A model generated the notes under the pieces. It had not been told where the DNA came from, did not search any database, and saw only the letters and a list, made by a program, of their open reading frames with translations. A stretch of DNA of 64,000 bases from Turritopsis dohrnii (lineage: Eukaryota > Cnidaria > Hydrozoa > Anthoathecata > Oceaniidae): the NCBI GenBank assembly GCA_027922465.2, contig BQMF02000470.1, positions 186,001 through 250,000 of the forward strand, given 5' to 3'. This document shows positions 54,095-63,160 of this stretch, piece by piece (within the stretch, counting starts at the first letter, position 1; every line of letters begins with the position of its first letter). A program made the position numbers and the translations under genes.

Positions 54095-57000
54095 ACAAAA
54101 GAATTATACATGTGTGAGCTGTATATGATTTTTTTATAAGAAACTTTTTTGTAAGACTATGTGTAGAAAAAAAACACGCGTTTCGAAAAAAAAATATAAT
54201 GTTTTTAATTATAATTTCATGAAACCAAAAATGAATTCAAACAAATAACTGCCTTTTCGAACTAGATCTTTGAAAGCCTTAATACAGAAACATAGTGTAT
54301 AGTTAGCTAACAACTGAGGCAATAAGAAATTTTAAACTGATAAGCTTTACGAACAAGAAAAGCAACATATCAAGTATTTTCAGTTAGCGCAATGAACTAA
54401 AAGTCCCATTTTATGTAGGCCTATTTGATAAGAATTCATTCTTTCATGGTTTAAGCTACAAAATATCAGATTATGTACTTTTGAAACATAACGCAATCTA
54501 ATGTTTGTTATAGAAAAGCTTCCAAAATTCGAAGGCTGCGTTCCTTCATTAGAACTTACATTGCGTTATTAGTAGAGTCACGCAGACTCTAAATCGCAGA
54601 CTAATTGCCATTTCGGCCGGAGTAGTAAGAGGAGGAGGAGAAGGAGGAGGAGGAGTAGGAGGAGGAGTCCACGGGTGTTTTAATACGGTATTCGCTATCG
54701 CTGCTACCGTAATAACGTTTTGTTTTTATTATTACGGTAGCAGCGTAAGCGAATACCGTATTAAAACACCCTTGGACTCCTACTACTCCTCCGGCCGAAA
54801 CGGCAGTTTTTAGCCTACGCTTAACAGTCGATCAGATTTCGTTCAGAAAATCATGAAATCTCACAAAGGAACGCAGTCTAAAAATATTCGAAGGTTATAT
54901 CCAGCAAACATTCTAAAATAAATTTTTCTAATATTTCATCGCTTAATAATACATAAAGAAAGAGATATTTTGGTAGTAAGGCTTTAAGTTAAAAGTTGTA
55001 ACTAGTTACTTTTACTGAAAATGCTTAACATTTGATGTAAGGTACGATTTTATCGTTGGTAGTTCAACCTTAACGAACTTTTTAATTACATCTAAAGTTT
55101 GTCAGCTATCTAAACCGTCATTTTGCATTAAATATTTCAAAGATCACAGTTTTTGGGAAGGTTTCTTGAGTCCATGGAATCTTTGTTATTAGCTGTTTTT
55201 ATACTGAGACGTAAATTACGTCAAGACGTATAATTCGTCTGAAAAAATCCTTCGACAGTATAAAATCGGGCAGACGAAAGAAAATACTCAGTCGACGAGT
55301 TTTTTTTTAAGCGTCAGTGTAAAATCGGTAGACGGATGAAAGTTTTATTCAGACGAATGGATACATTTTTCAGACAAAAGTTTTGACTTCCAGACGAAAG
55401 TTAGAAGAAACTTTCGTCTGAATCAAACAAACTTGCATCTTTTTTATTGTCAAGATGGATGTTGCCGCATCAGAGGACTTTTTTTCATGCTTAAAACTAA
55501 GCGAAGAAGACTTGACAAGGAAGAAAATGAATTTTACAAAAAGTGTTACAGGTACAGGTAGAACGAACGTTACTGATACATATATACAGGTTGCTGTTGC
55601 TGCTACAACAAGTGTCACTGGAAATATAGTTGAACGAAAAGATCGAGGGCCTGATAAATCGAGAGAAATTGAAAAGCTTTGGTGGAGTCAGGTATATCAC
55701 ATATACAGTGATGCAGATTTTAAATCTGAAATGAGACTAAATCGGGAAACTTTCGATTTTATTTTGAATACCATTCACGAGCATATTGTCTTAAAGCGAC
55801 AACCTTTCTAGAGACAACGCATACTCGTTTGATGCCAACACTTCAGCAAACTTTTCCACCTCTTCTTTAGTCTAACTTCTTGCAATACCTTTTTTTTCGA
55901 AGACATCACGATCTCACCATTGCAGTTTTCAGTCATGTTATACTGTTATATTATATGTTACGTTAAAGTGTTGTTTACAAAAAACGTTCGATTTCATTGC
56001 TAAGTCTGATCTACACTTAAGAAAGCTCGTGTCACACTTTAAAAATTTCTGAAAGTATGATCACTTTCATTCGACTAAGCTCTAACTTGCATCGTTTCGA
56101 CGAAAGTTATAAGTAGACAAAATTTACAAATTTTTGTTATTTTTTCGTCCGTCATGAACTTTTACACCGATTTTATACTGTTAAATATTTCACGTACCTT
56201 TCGTCCTATTAGATTTCTTTCGTTAGTATAAATTCGGTTTTTTTGAGCAGACGATGTTTTTTACATTTTACGTTTTTATACTGGACGATGTTTTTAAAAC
56301 TTTCTTCTGTCTGGAAGACGAAACTTACGTCTGAGACGGATGAAAGTTAAGCAAAAGTAGACGGATGAAAGTTAGGACAAAATTTTGTAAAAAACCGGTT
56401 TTACACTAACGGACGAAACTTTTCTTCAGACGTAGATTACGTCTGGACGTAATTTACGTCTCAGTATAAAAACGGCTATTGTTTTTAATTTTTTTCTTGA
56501 AAAAATTTGACTCATGTATGTACATTTCTTTGTCTTGAAAATTATTTGCTGGTGGCGTTTCTTAATAAGACCCCATTTACATTCGATAAGGCCTCTTTAC
56601 ACTAACTATTTTTTTTATGGCAATTTTTGGTCTTGCTTTCGAAAGTATGCTGCTTGCCGCTACCGTTTTGCGCCATCTGGCTCTTGTTATTGTTAGTTTT
56701 ATATTCCAAGGACTACGTTGACTACGTTTGCTTTGAAAACAATACATCAACTAAATACAAAGAAACTAACTGATTAAACAGTTTGGACAAAAAGCAGCAG
56801 TGGCAGCATGTTTGCCAGTGTATCCTAACGTATCCTTGCCTGACTGTCTGAGACGGGTAAACTTTTTTTCGAGCAATCAAAATGTTTAAAAACCGATAGG
56901 TAAAAAAAGAGTATCATGAAACAAAATATTTTTTTGCTTTTCTTTTAATTTAATTTCTTTTTTTAATTGTTAAGCGCTTCTGATCGAACATTTTTTTTTT

Positions 57001-60000
57001 CTCTTTATTCATTTAGCACGTGCCTTTTTTCTCTCCTCCTGTGTGATCTTTTTAAGAAGAGAAACGATTTCCACCTTGCGTTTGATAGCACCCATGTTAG
57101 AGCGCGTAACTTTTTTAAAACAAAGCTAATAAAAAGTTGAAGTTTTCTCTCTCTACGTTTTGAGTGTATTGTTACACTGATAAAAGATTGGTTTTACCAG
57201 AGGTTGTGACTTCGAATCTGCTTCTGGTTGAACACAAGTTGTGCGAGCCGTTTATAAGGAAATTTGACATTTATTGATACAGTGATACAGAGCAGGTGGA
57301 CATAGGCGGCGAGCGACGCCGCCTTGGCGGCTAGTCTATATATTAATAGACGATTCTCCGTTTGTTTGTTTGTCTGTAAGTCACGCAAAATGGTAGGTTT
57401 AGTTGTGTGAGTAATTATTTTATTTTATTTTGTGCGACGTCAGTGTGAAGCCATTCCATTGAGACCCTAATAGAATGCGACGTTTAGGGAAAATTATCTC
57501 GGTAACCAATAGGGATAGTGTGGTGATAGTGTGTGTAGATGTTTAGTGTGGCATAAAAAAAAAAACAAAAAAAAAACCAATAGGGATAACTGACGTTTCT
57601 TGGGGTGCGCGATACAGGCGATAGGGTAACGAAAAATTTGGGCCGAATTTTTTTGGGGGGACAGGCGATGACGCCATCAAAATCTTTGATCAATGATATC
57701 TCTGTAACGGTTGATCATAGCAAAATGATCCCATACATTTTTTTTATCAGCTTTTCGAGCTCTACAACATGGGTAAACTTTCAGTTGCCAATTCCTTAAT
57801 TTTATTTTTCGTGAAGTCAACACAGGCTGAACATGGGCAGCGAGCGACGCTGCCTTGGCGGCTAGTCTATATATTAATAGTCGATTCTCCGTCTATCTGT
57901 TTGTTTGTTTGTTTGTTTGTAAGTCACGCAAAATGGTAGATGTGAACTGCGAAAGAGAGTCAGTAATGTAAGATCACACATAAATAATTTCTCTTCTTGT
58001 GTGCAACATCAGTGTGAAACCATTGTATTGAGACCCTAATCGAATGCGACGTTTAGGGAAAATTATCTCAATAACCAATAGGTATAACTGACGTTTTCTG
58101 GGGTCCGCGATACAGGTGATAGGGTGACGAAAAATCTGGGTCTAATTTTTTTGGGGGACAGGTCTATGACGTCATCAAATCTTTTGATCGACGATATCTC
58201 CGAAACGGTGCGTCATAGATATATGATCAGGGATTTTTCCAAGCACTTTTGGTTACTACCGTTTTTCGTAGAGAAGATTGAGTTTGACAGTCCAGGAAGC
58301 TATGCAATCTTAGAGATTTAAATCTCCACAAACAGGCCTTGTCATGAGAGGCATGTGAAGAGAGTTGGAAACTAAGATAATTTTTAATTTCATTGAATAA
58401 CATGAAAACGAGTCCTACTGTTATCACTTTTGTTTTCATATTCTTTGGTGAGGTGAAGAAATGAATGCGTATAACAAAGGAAATTTCAAAATTACCTTAG
58501 CAACGGTGGTCGTTCTCCCTAGCAACAGAATATTTGGTGAATTATGGCCTAATTACTCTCTCAAAACATGTTTTTAAACACTATGCATTAAAGAGCTAAA
58601 AAATATTTAATTGACAATGAATGATTGAGTTTCTAAACTCAATTCAAGATTGAGTTTTAACTACCGGTAAACGGTACTTGGAAAGTGCTTGGAAAAATCC
58701 CTGATGATCCTATACATTTTCTTGCTCAGAATTTCAAGCTCTACAAGACTGTAACACTTTCGATTGTCAACTCCTTGATTCCATTTTTCCTGATCTCTTT
58801 GGGAGGTGACACAACGCAGGCTTAACATGGGCGGCGAGCGACGTCGCCTTGGCGGCTATACAACATTAAATTTCTAATTTCATAGAAATTGTGAAAGCAT
58901 AATTGACAGTAGTATATGGAACCTAATGTATAGCTGCAAATAAAGTGGATTACATTTGAATGACATGTTTGTTGGTACAAAATAATATCAAGGATACATG
59001 GATCAAGATAATAATAAATTGATTCTTTGTTGTGAGTTTCTTCGACTGAAATGTGACTTTGGTTTTGTGTAAACATTCCCACGAGATTTCAAAAAACCGC
59101 TAGGCTTGGACAGCAGGAAAAAAGACAAAGCCAGTTTTAATGTATTTCTTTCTTTCGCAGAAATCCTATCAAAGACATCAGAACCTTTTTCTTGCCGGTT
59201 CAGAGAGAGCTAGCAAAAAAAGATAAGGGTCAGAAGGGACCAGCAGTGATGTGCAGTGCTGAAATTTTACCTACCCTTTAATTCCTTTTGAAAAAATATT
59301 GGCAGTTTAAGAAAATAATCAAATTTGGTGGGAATTAATTTCGGTGGACCCCAAAATTAATTATTTTTGGCAAGAAGAAATATTGGAGGATTTTGAACCA
59401 ATCTGCCAAATCCACCAAGTTAAGTAACAATACATCATAGCTTTAAAGCTGAGTAAGAGTCTCCATAATAAAAAACAAATTCTACTACTTATGATTAACA
59501 GAATTGAACTACAATTACATACCTAATTTTTCACTGATATGCCCCCATTTGAATTTGGGTAAATATTTTACATTCCATATATCATCGTGGTAGTAATATC
59601 TCTTTTTTCCACCTAATGATGCATGAGTAGTCTGTTTGAAAATTCAAGGTCAATAAACTCATGAAAAAAGGACAAAAGTGGAAAACAGATTGCATTTATA
59701 CCATACCAATATTTGTATTATTAAGTGTCCTTGCCACAGCTTTTGCAACTTTCTTATCTTTAAATTCAACCCACCCTTCTGTAAACTGTTTTCTTCCATT
59801 TCCACCACTCCTTTTGCGATTCTTTCTGACAGATGCATCTTAAAAACAAATGGTTTAAAGCTAGAAAAACTAGTCAAACGTAGGGAAGAAACAGAAAGGA
59901 ACATAAGTGTTTACCTTCTGGTTGAAGAAATAACCTTCCAACCTCTCCATATTCTGAAAATAAATTTCGTATCTTCAAGGGCTTCATAAATGGTGGAATT

Positions 60001-60056
60001 CGACTTAAATAAACTATTCCAGGAGTGTCAGGTTTGTCTACAGCATTATTATCCAT
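45942..60056 (-). CDS. ABT1: Activator of basal transcription 1 / ESF2-like RRM protein
   Basis: Six exons on the minus strand: 60056-59915, 59838-59707, 59612-59523, 51403-51252, 46243-46133, 45959-45942. All have GT-AG borders and phases agree, giving 214 residues. The protein has one RNA-recognition motif ([20 protein letters not shown] in exon 1; [20 protein letters not shown] in exon 2). Next come [18 protein letters not shown] and [20 protein letters not shown], the conserved ABT1/Esf2 segment, then [17 protein letters not shown] and a basic tail. It ends LLSKIFSNG, matching the family's LLxxIF terminus. Family role: nucleolar factor for small-subunit rRNA processing (Esf2) and basal transcription (ABT1). 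The last two exons are short and were placed by phase and by the conserved terminus. Introns 3 (8.1 kb) and 4 (5.0 kb) are filled with repeats. Confidence 0.92.
47108..47918. mobile_element. 811-bp TIR element, TA target site
   Basis: Ends CCTTAAGGAAAAATGTTATT and (complement of right end) CCCTAAGGAAAGAAATTG are inverted, followed inside by ATTTTTGCGGA-type motifs at both sides. TA flanks both ends (47106-47107, 47919-47920). The related repeat near 63690 has the uninterrupted site, AAGTATTCAGAATAAA, so the insertion is directly demonstrated. TA duplication is shared with Tc1/mariner and some others. It contains an exon-like ORF at 47408-47627. Confidence 0.83.
47408..47627 (+). CDS. Unrecognised exon-like ORF within TIR element
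   Basis: After an acceptor-like AACAAACAG at 47400-47408, a frame encodes about 72 residues including [17 protein letters not shown] and [15 protein letters not shown], ending in CKKNNK and TGA. It has no ATG at its start, so it would need an upstream exon. Codon composition is more gene-like than the surrounding AT-rich DNA. No family is recognised; it may be a captured host exon or a transposon-encoded fragment. Confidence 0.3.
48245..49745 (+). pseudogene. Non-LTR retrotransposon (LINE) RT remnant
   Basis: The 3' part of a LINE ORF2. It reads [18 protein letters not shown], then after a stop [36 protein letters not shown] and, after another break, [14 protein letters not shown], the catalytic-type motif with paired aspartates. 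The distal part (49073-49624) has [26 protein letters not shown] and a W-R-G-M end typical of LINE C-termini. It is followed at 49728-49745 by TCTGTCTG repeats and AATAAA, a LINE-like 3' tail. Three stops or more: dead. Clade uncertain. Confidence 0.9.
49746..51251. other. Intronic sequence of the ABT1-like gene
   Basis: Non-coding in any supportable sense. Holds the inverted partner of the 14.57 kb repeat (50522-50608). A CGCAGAACATTG-containing stretch near 50985 looks like repeat sequence. No exon of ABT1 was found here. Confidence 0.5.
50522..50608 (+). repeat. Inverted partner of 14568-14657
   Basis: Starts GGCTATAAAAGTGAACGGAG, then GAAGAAGAAG purine repeats, AAAATGCCGGTTTTAACATA and TTTCACCCTATGGGGAAAT. 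Confidence 0.8.
51618..52193 (-). pseudogene. Candidate acidic C-terminal exon, split by a MITE
   Basis: From an acceptor-like CCACAATCAG (minus strand, exon from 52193) the frame reads [20 protein letters not shown], then [12 protein letters not shown]. At 52078 a 421-bp transposon intervenes. When the transposon and one copy of its target duplication are set aside, the frame continues as [10 protein letters not shown] and a TGA at 51618-51620. With the insertion present, translation ends in transposon-derived sequence after about nine residues. The exon lies in intron 3 of the ABT1-like gene on the same strand, and its phase fits after the exon ending at 59523. It could be an alternative last exon, part of another gene, or chance. 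No family is recognised. Confidence 0.35.
51657..52077. mobile_element. 421-bp hAT-like MITE
   Basis: Ends AGGGTGGCCAC and GTGGCCACCCT are perfect inverses, preceded or followed by C/G that could belong to the element. GAAGTTC is duplicated at 51650-51656 and 52078-52084 (7 bp, or 8 with one mismatch), matching hAT. Subterminal direct repeats of GAGGACTTTAGAGGAC and AGGATTTTAGAGGA occur at both sides, as expected for transposase-binding sites. Confidence 0.85.
52538..53567 (+). repeat. About 0.5-kb tandem repeat, first block
   Basis: Units begin CTAGTCTATATATTAATAG followed by CCGATTCT and TGTT or TCTG microsatellite, then CACGCAAAATGGTAGATGTG. Starts at 52538 and 53031, then a truncated third unit from about 53405. 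Each unit contains AATGCGACGTTTA, AACTGACGTT and TCTGTAACGG. The small open frames in these units repeat from copy to copy and are not genes. Confidence 0.88.
53761..54101 (+). mobile_element. tRNA-derived SINE
   Basis: The first ~75 bases look like a tRNA: an A-box-like TGGTAGCCTTGTGG, an anticodon-arm-like CTTCCTGTTCGGGAGG and a perfect B box GGTTCAATCC within CGCGGGTTCAATCCCCG. These form the internal RNA polymerase III promoter. An unrelated body of about 230 bases follows and a (AAAT)n-type tail at about 54055-54095. The 3' acceptor stem of a real tRNA is not formed, so this is a SINE rather than a functional tRNA gene. Confidence 0.85.
54611..54800. repeat. Long foldback (inverted repeat)
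   Basis: Left arm TTTCGGCCGGAGTAGTAAGA with purine repeats, then CGGGTGTTTTAATACGGTAT and GCTGCTACCGTAATAA. The right arm mirrors it after a 14-base centre: TTATTACGGTAGCAGCG, ATACCGTATTAAAACACCC, CTCCTACTACTCCTCCGG and CCGAAA. The inner 45 bases pair almost perfectly (54669-54714 with 54729-54773). Confidence 0.9.
55191..56477. mobile_element. PIF/Harbinger-type element, internally deleted
   Basis: Ends AGCTGTTTTTATACTGAGAC and its complement GTCTCAGTATAAAAACGGCT, paired over about 31 bases (through GTAAATTACGTC) with one mismatch. ATT is duplicated at 55188-55190 and 56478-56480. The related copy at 29.45 kb has the uninterrupted GTTATTGTTTTTAATT, which proves the insertion. A 3-bp duplication fits Harbinger. 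The encoded fragment is the start of a Harbinger-like transposase; the catalytic part is missing. Many AGACGGATGAAAG / AGACGAAAG motifs are repeated in the body. Confidence 0.85.
55455..55811 (+). pseudogene. Harbinger transposase N-terminal fragment
   Basis: 118 codons from ATG to stop. The end of the frame reads [20 protein letters not shown], then [20 protein letters not shown] and LNTIHEHI. This is the pattern preceding the DDE core in HARBI1/PIF-type transposases (W-W...F...FR.sR.TFd.i). The frame stops directly after and none of the DDE residues follow, so the product could at most bind partners or DNA. Confidence 0.72.
56691..57330. other. Unassigned intronic spacer
   Basis: AT-rich with poly-T runs; no gene recognised. 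It lies between the composite element and the second block of the 0.5 kb repeat array, inside intron 3 of the ABT1-like gene. Confidence 0.5.
57331..58858 (+). repeat. About 0.5-kb tandem repeat, second block
   Basis: Units start CTAGTCTATATATTAATAG at 57331 and 57862; the block ends near 58858 with GGCGGCGAGCGACG and CTTGGCGGCTA. The first unit contains a small internal duplication around ACCAATAGGGATA (57508-57590). The second is enlarged by a 476-bp MITE. Confidence 0.87.
58228..58703. mobile_element. 476-bp MITE, 5-bp TSD
   Basis: Ends CAGGGATTTTTCCAAGCACT and AGTGCTTGGAAAAATCCCTG are perfect 20-base inverses and continue a few bases further. ATGAT is duplicated at 58223-58227 and 58704-58708. 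Other units of the host repeat show the unoccupied site (for example AAAATGATCCCATACA at 57723). Non-coding. Confidence 0.9.
59161..59281 (+). CDS. Candidate plus-strand terminal exon, unknown
   Basis: After a good acceptor (TTTCTTTCTTTCGCAG ending 59160) a frame in phase 1 reads [27 protein letters not shown] and ends with TAA at 59281. The IRTFF core resembles a PCNA-interacting or similar short motif. No upstream exon was found and no family is recognised. It lies inside ABT1 intron 3 on the opposite strand. It may be a chance reading. Confidence 0.25.
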
Positions 60057-60350
60057 CTTTTTTTATCCCTATAAAAATGTAACAAGATTTACAAAAATGT
60101 GACTATATATTTCCCCGATATTAGCACATGTGTGAGCCTACAATTAAAGTTCTTAGAAACTAAACAAGATTCACAAAAATGTGACTATGTATTTCCCCAA
60201 AGTTGCAAACATTTTATCAATTATTGTGTGTATATACATTGATAACGATACGAAAAACGTATCATTAAATAATTACAATGGTATAACTACTATCAAGCTG
60301 ATGCTCAGATAAAAATGCTGTCCATACTAATCAGGGTGGATTTGAAATTA

Positions 60351-61340
60351 GTTTAATCGGAGAAATTTTCGCGAGAGAAATTTTCACGTATTTCCCGAGT
60401 AGTGCCATTTTCGCGAAAATTAATCTCGCAAAAACACGCAAAATAGTTAATTCGCGAAAATTTATCCACGCAAAATTTAATGAAAACGCAATTAGCGAAA
60501 ATTAATCCAATTTTGTTTTTTTACAATTTTTTTATCATTTCGAATTTGAAAAAAAAATGATAGGGGCTCAACAGGTTAAATTTTCAATAGTTTTTTTTTC
60601 AAATTATCTCTACCTTATAAAATACGTATTATATGCACTAATCTAAAACTATTACAACATTTTCTTCTCGTCTTTTCTTTTTTCGGATGGTTGTTTGAAT
60701 CCTTGATCCACAAAAAAATTCCTTATGTCCATTGATTTTGGTTCAGTTTTCTTCGGCTTGTGTTTAATAGTTTTTGTCACACTTTTCGGGATATTGACTT
60801 GGTCTAACGTTGCAAACTCCATTACTACATTGTCGCCGAGAATTGAACCAAGAATAATCGGTGGATTTGGTTCCGTATACAAAGTTTTGATGAGATTGAG
60901 ATAACGATCCAGAATCAGAACATTCTTTTTTGTAATTGCCATTGTTACGGTAACTCGACAAGGAATTTCCAAACCACCTTGAACTTCGATAGTTTTCAGA
61001 GGTTAAAACTGCTGTTATTTTTTGCCCCTATGTGTAACAAAAATTTTGTAACCCTTGATATTTCGCGAGGTAGATGCCCTCTGATAACACCAGTAGGACT
61101 GGTTGTTTTGATCGCAAAAACATCGAATGCATTTTGAATGTTAATTCATTGTTCGAATGTTTTCAAACCAAACTCCACTCATACTACAAAAATAAAAAAA
61201 TATCTTGCGATTCGCAAAAATTAATCCACGCGATATTTTTGAAACGAGCATTCGCGAAAATTAATCTACACGAAACTTTCTGAAATTTCCATTCCCGAAA
61301 TACGCGAAAATTTCTTTCGCGAAAATTTCTCCGATTAAAG
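60351..61340. mobile_element. 990-bp TIR element, TA target site
   Basis: Ends GTTTAATCGGAGAAATTTTC and the complement of the right end, CTTTAATCGGAGAAATTTTC, pair over about 47 bases with few mismatches, with CGCGA and ACGTATTTC inside. TA at 60349-60350 and 61341-61342. Copy 1 of the host repeat has the empty site (GAATTTAATACCAC, 46529-46542). The interior is full of TCGCGAAAATTAATC motifs and includes a minus-strand ORF. Confidence 0.88.
60652..60999 (-). CDS. Unrecognised ORF inside TIR element
   Basis: A stop-to-stop frame on the minus strand encodes about 115 residues, with VTVTMAITKKNVLILDRYLN, PPIILGSILGDNVVMEF and a basic tail including SMDIRNFFVDQGF. There is no ATG before residue 20 or so, so it resembles a last exon rather than a complete gene. 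It is not a known transposase as far as I can see. The IRNFF motif recalls PCNA-interacting peptides. Possible captured host exon. Confidence 0.35.
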   Translation of the reverse strand: MKTIEVQGGLEIPCRVTVTMAITKKNVLILDRYLNLIKTLYTEPNPPIILGSILGDNVVMEFATLDQVNIPKSVTKTIKHKPKKTEPKSMDIRNFFVDQGFKQPSEKRKDEKKML

Positions 61341-61434
61341 TAATACCACAAAAAATATCATTTTCCACTTATTATGAAATGTGACAGTTTATGGGAAAAG
61401 GATAACAACTCTAAAAATCGATCCTGAAAAGATC

Positions 61435-61650
61435 GATCTTTGGGTACAAAGATCGATTCAATATGATCGGAAAATCGATTTCGATTTCGATCCAATATGA
61501 TCGGAAAATCGATTCTATGTGATCGGAAAATCGATTCTATGTGATCGGAAAATCGATTCTATGTGATCGGAAAATCGATTCTATTTGATCGGAAAATCGA
61601 TTCTACTTGATCGGAAAATCGATTTTTATTTGATCGGAAAATCGATTTCT
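61435..61650 (+). repeat. Left subterminal satellite, about 21-22 bp unit
   Basis: About eight copies of GATCGGAAAATCGATTCTAT-type units, the central ones nearly identical with spacing of 22 bases. Confidence 0.92.
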
Positions 61651-62934
61651 TAATAACATTAATCTTCGTAGATTCTATTTTATAATAATAGAATAACTAC
61701 ACCTCACATTATTGCATTTTTGTGTGATCGCTAATCATTTTAAGTAATGTGGGTATAGAAAAAATGAAATGAAATGTCCATTCGCTTTAAGACGATGTTA
61801 TTTACAAAAAAATCACTGTTGCAGCATAGTCTTCATTCCTGATTTACATAAAGCCACATGTTCACCAACGTTTTGATCTGGTTGGCGCAGTAAAAAAAAT
61901 TCGCCGCTGTAAAACCAATAAGAATCCTTATAGGCTTGAATTATGTAAATTTCTTACGAATTCTGTGATTTATCATTGATAAATCACAGAACATGGAAGT
62001 CTTTCGCCACGAGGTGATAAGAAGAAGATGGTTGCTCTCCGTTGACTCGAGTCAACCAAGTGTGTTATAAACGTAGCTTAATTAATAACCAGAATTTATA
62101 ACAAAAGAAATATACTTGCATGAACTGCAAAATATATTTTAAAGACAAATGTGCGCCAAGAGAGAAAAAAAAACTTTTTCGAAAAGGAAATATAAATAAA
62201 AACTAAAAATCGTTATCGCCGTAATAAGATTGTTTGTTTACATAGTAGATTCCATGTTTCATATACGTGACCGTCCAAGGGATTTTGATAACAAACGATA
62301 TAAATAAAATAAAGTGACGGTATTTTGTTAGAATATGAAAAGTAGGATTTACCTACTTACTACGTTTCGTTTCATTCAACGTCTATGTATGTTTATATTT
62401 TTCATATTCCCATGCGCCAGTTTTCGAGGTTGGAACATAACTGGGAGTATTATATCTAATTGCTATTTTGCCAAATAAAAATAAAAAGTTTTTTTATTGA
62501 TAAAGATGTCTACACTCTCAAAAGATGTTGTTGTTATCGCAACTTCAGCATTATTTTGAAAACTCAATGTGACGGATGTATAATTACAGGTAGCACGCGT
62601 TCGTGTTAAATAATGAACTGATTACCTGGTTCTTATTCACTAAGACATAAAATAAACAATAGTTTGTTCTCAAGTTGCTACAAATAGAAACCGTCTGCTA
62701 TAATTCTTTTTTTTGTTTAAGTTGTTCCACCGCTGGTCACATAACAGAACATGGTTCCCATTCAGTTTAAGAAAAAAGAAAAAAAAGTTTGTTTTAAAGT
62801 TATTACCAATAGAAACCGTCCCTTACAATTCTTTTTTGAGTTGTTCGATCGATATTTTGATTTATTCCTTGGGGGAAAATGTTTATCAGAATTTTAATCA
62901 ACACTTGAGTGAGTGATATAGAATCAAAAAAGCG

Positions 62935-63160
62935 ATTCTTTAGGATCGGAAAATCAATTCTTTAGGATCGGAAAATCGATCTATTAGGATCGGAAAAGCG
63001 ATTCTTTAGGATCGGAAAATCGATTCTTTAGGATCGGAAAATCGATCTATTAGGATCGGAAAATCGATTTATTAGGATCGAAAAAGTGATCCAAAACTAC
63101 AAAAAATCGATCTTTTAAAATCGATTTTTCGATCCAAATGATCGCTTAATCGGAAAAGCG
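62935..63160 (+). repeat. Right subterminal satellite, about 21-22 bp unit
   Basis: About eight units of GGATCGGAAAATCGATCTAT or CTTTA variants in the same orientation as the left array, sharing the core GATCGGAAAATCGAT but with a different spacer (TTTAG/ATTAG instead of ATGT). Confidence 0.92.

Larger units (their letters stand above)
53568..56690. mobile_element. Composite element with CCAGATGGCGC TIRs
   Basis: The outer ends are AACAAGAGCCAGATGGCGCA (53569) and TGCGCCATCTGGCTCTTGTT (56671), inverted, and the match extends inward through AAACGGTAGC. Inside lie a SINE (53761-54101), a foldback (54611-54800), an AT-rich body shared with 28.8-29.7 kb and a Harbinger-type element (55191-56477). 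The element interrupts the 0.5 kb repeat array. No clear target duplication was found. The element itself has no transposase gene. Confidence 0.72.

Noticed and set aside
59613..59632. Upstream acceptor (TTTTCAAACAG) for ABT1 exon 3
   Set aside because: It would break the phase with exon 2 and replace the conserved IGGKK junction; the acceptor at 59613 fits both.
61435..63160. CRISPR-like array
   Set aside because: The units are adjacent satellite repeats without unique spacers and lie symmetrically within a TIR transposon of a eukaryote.
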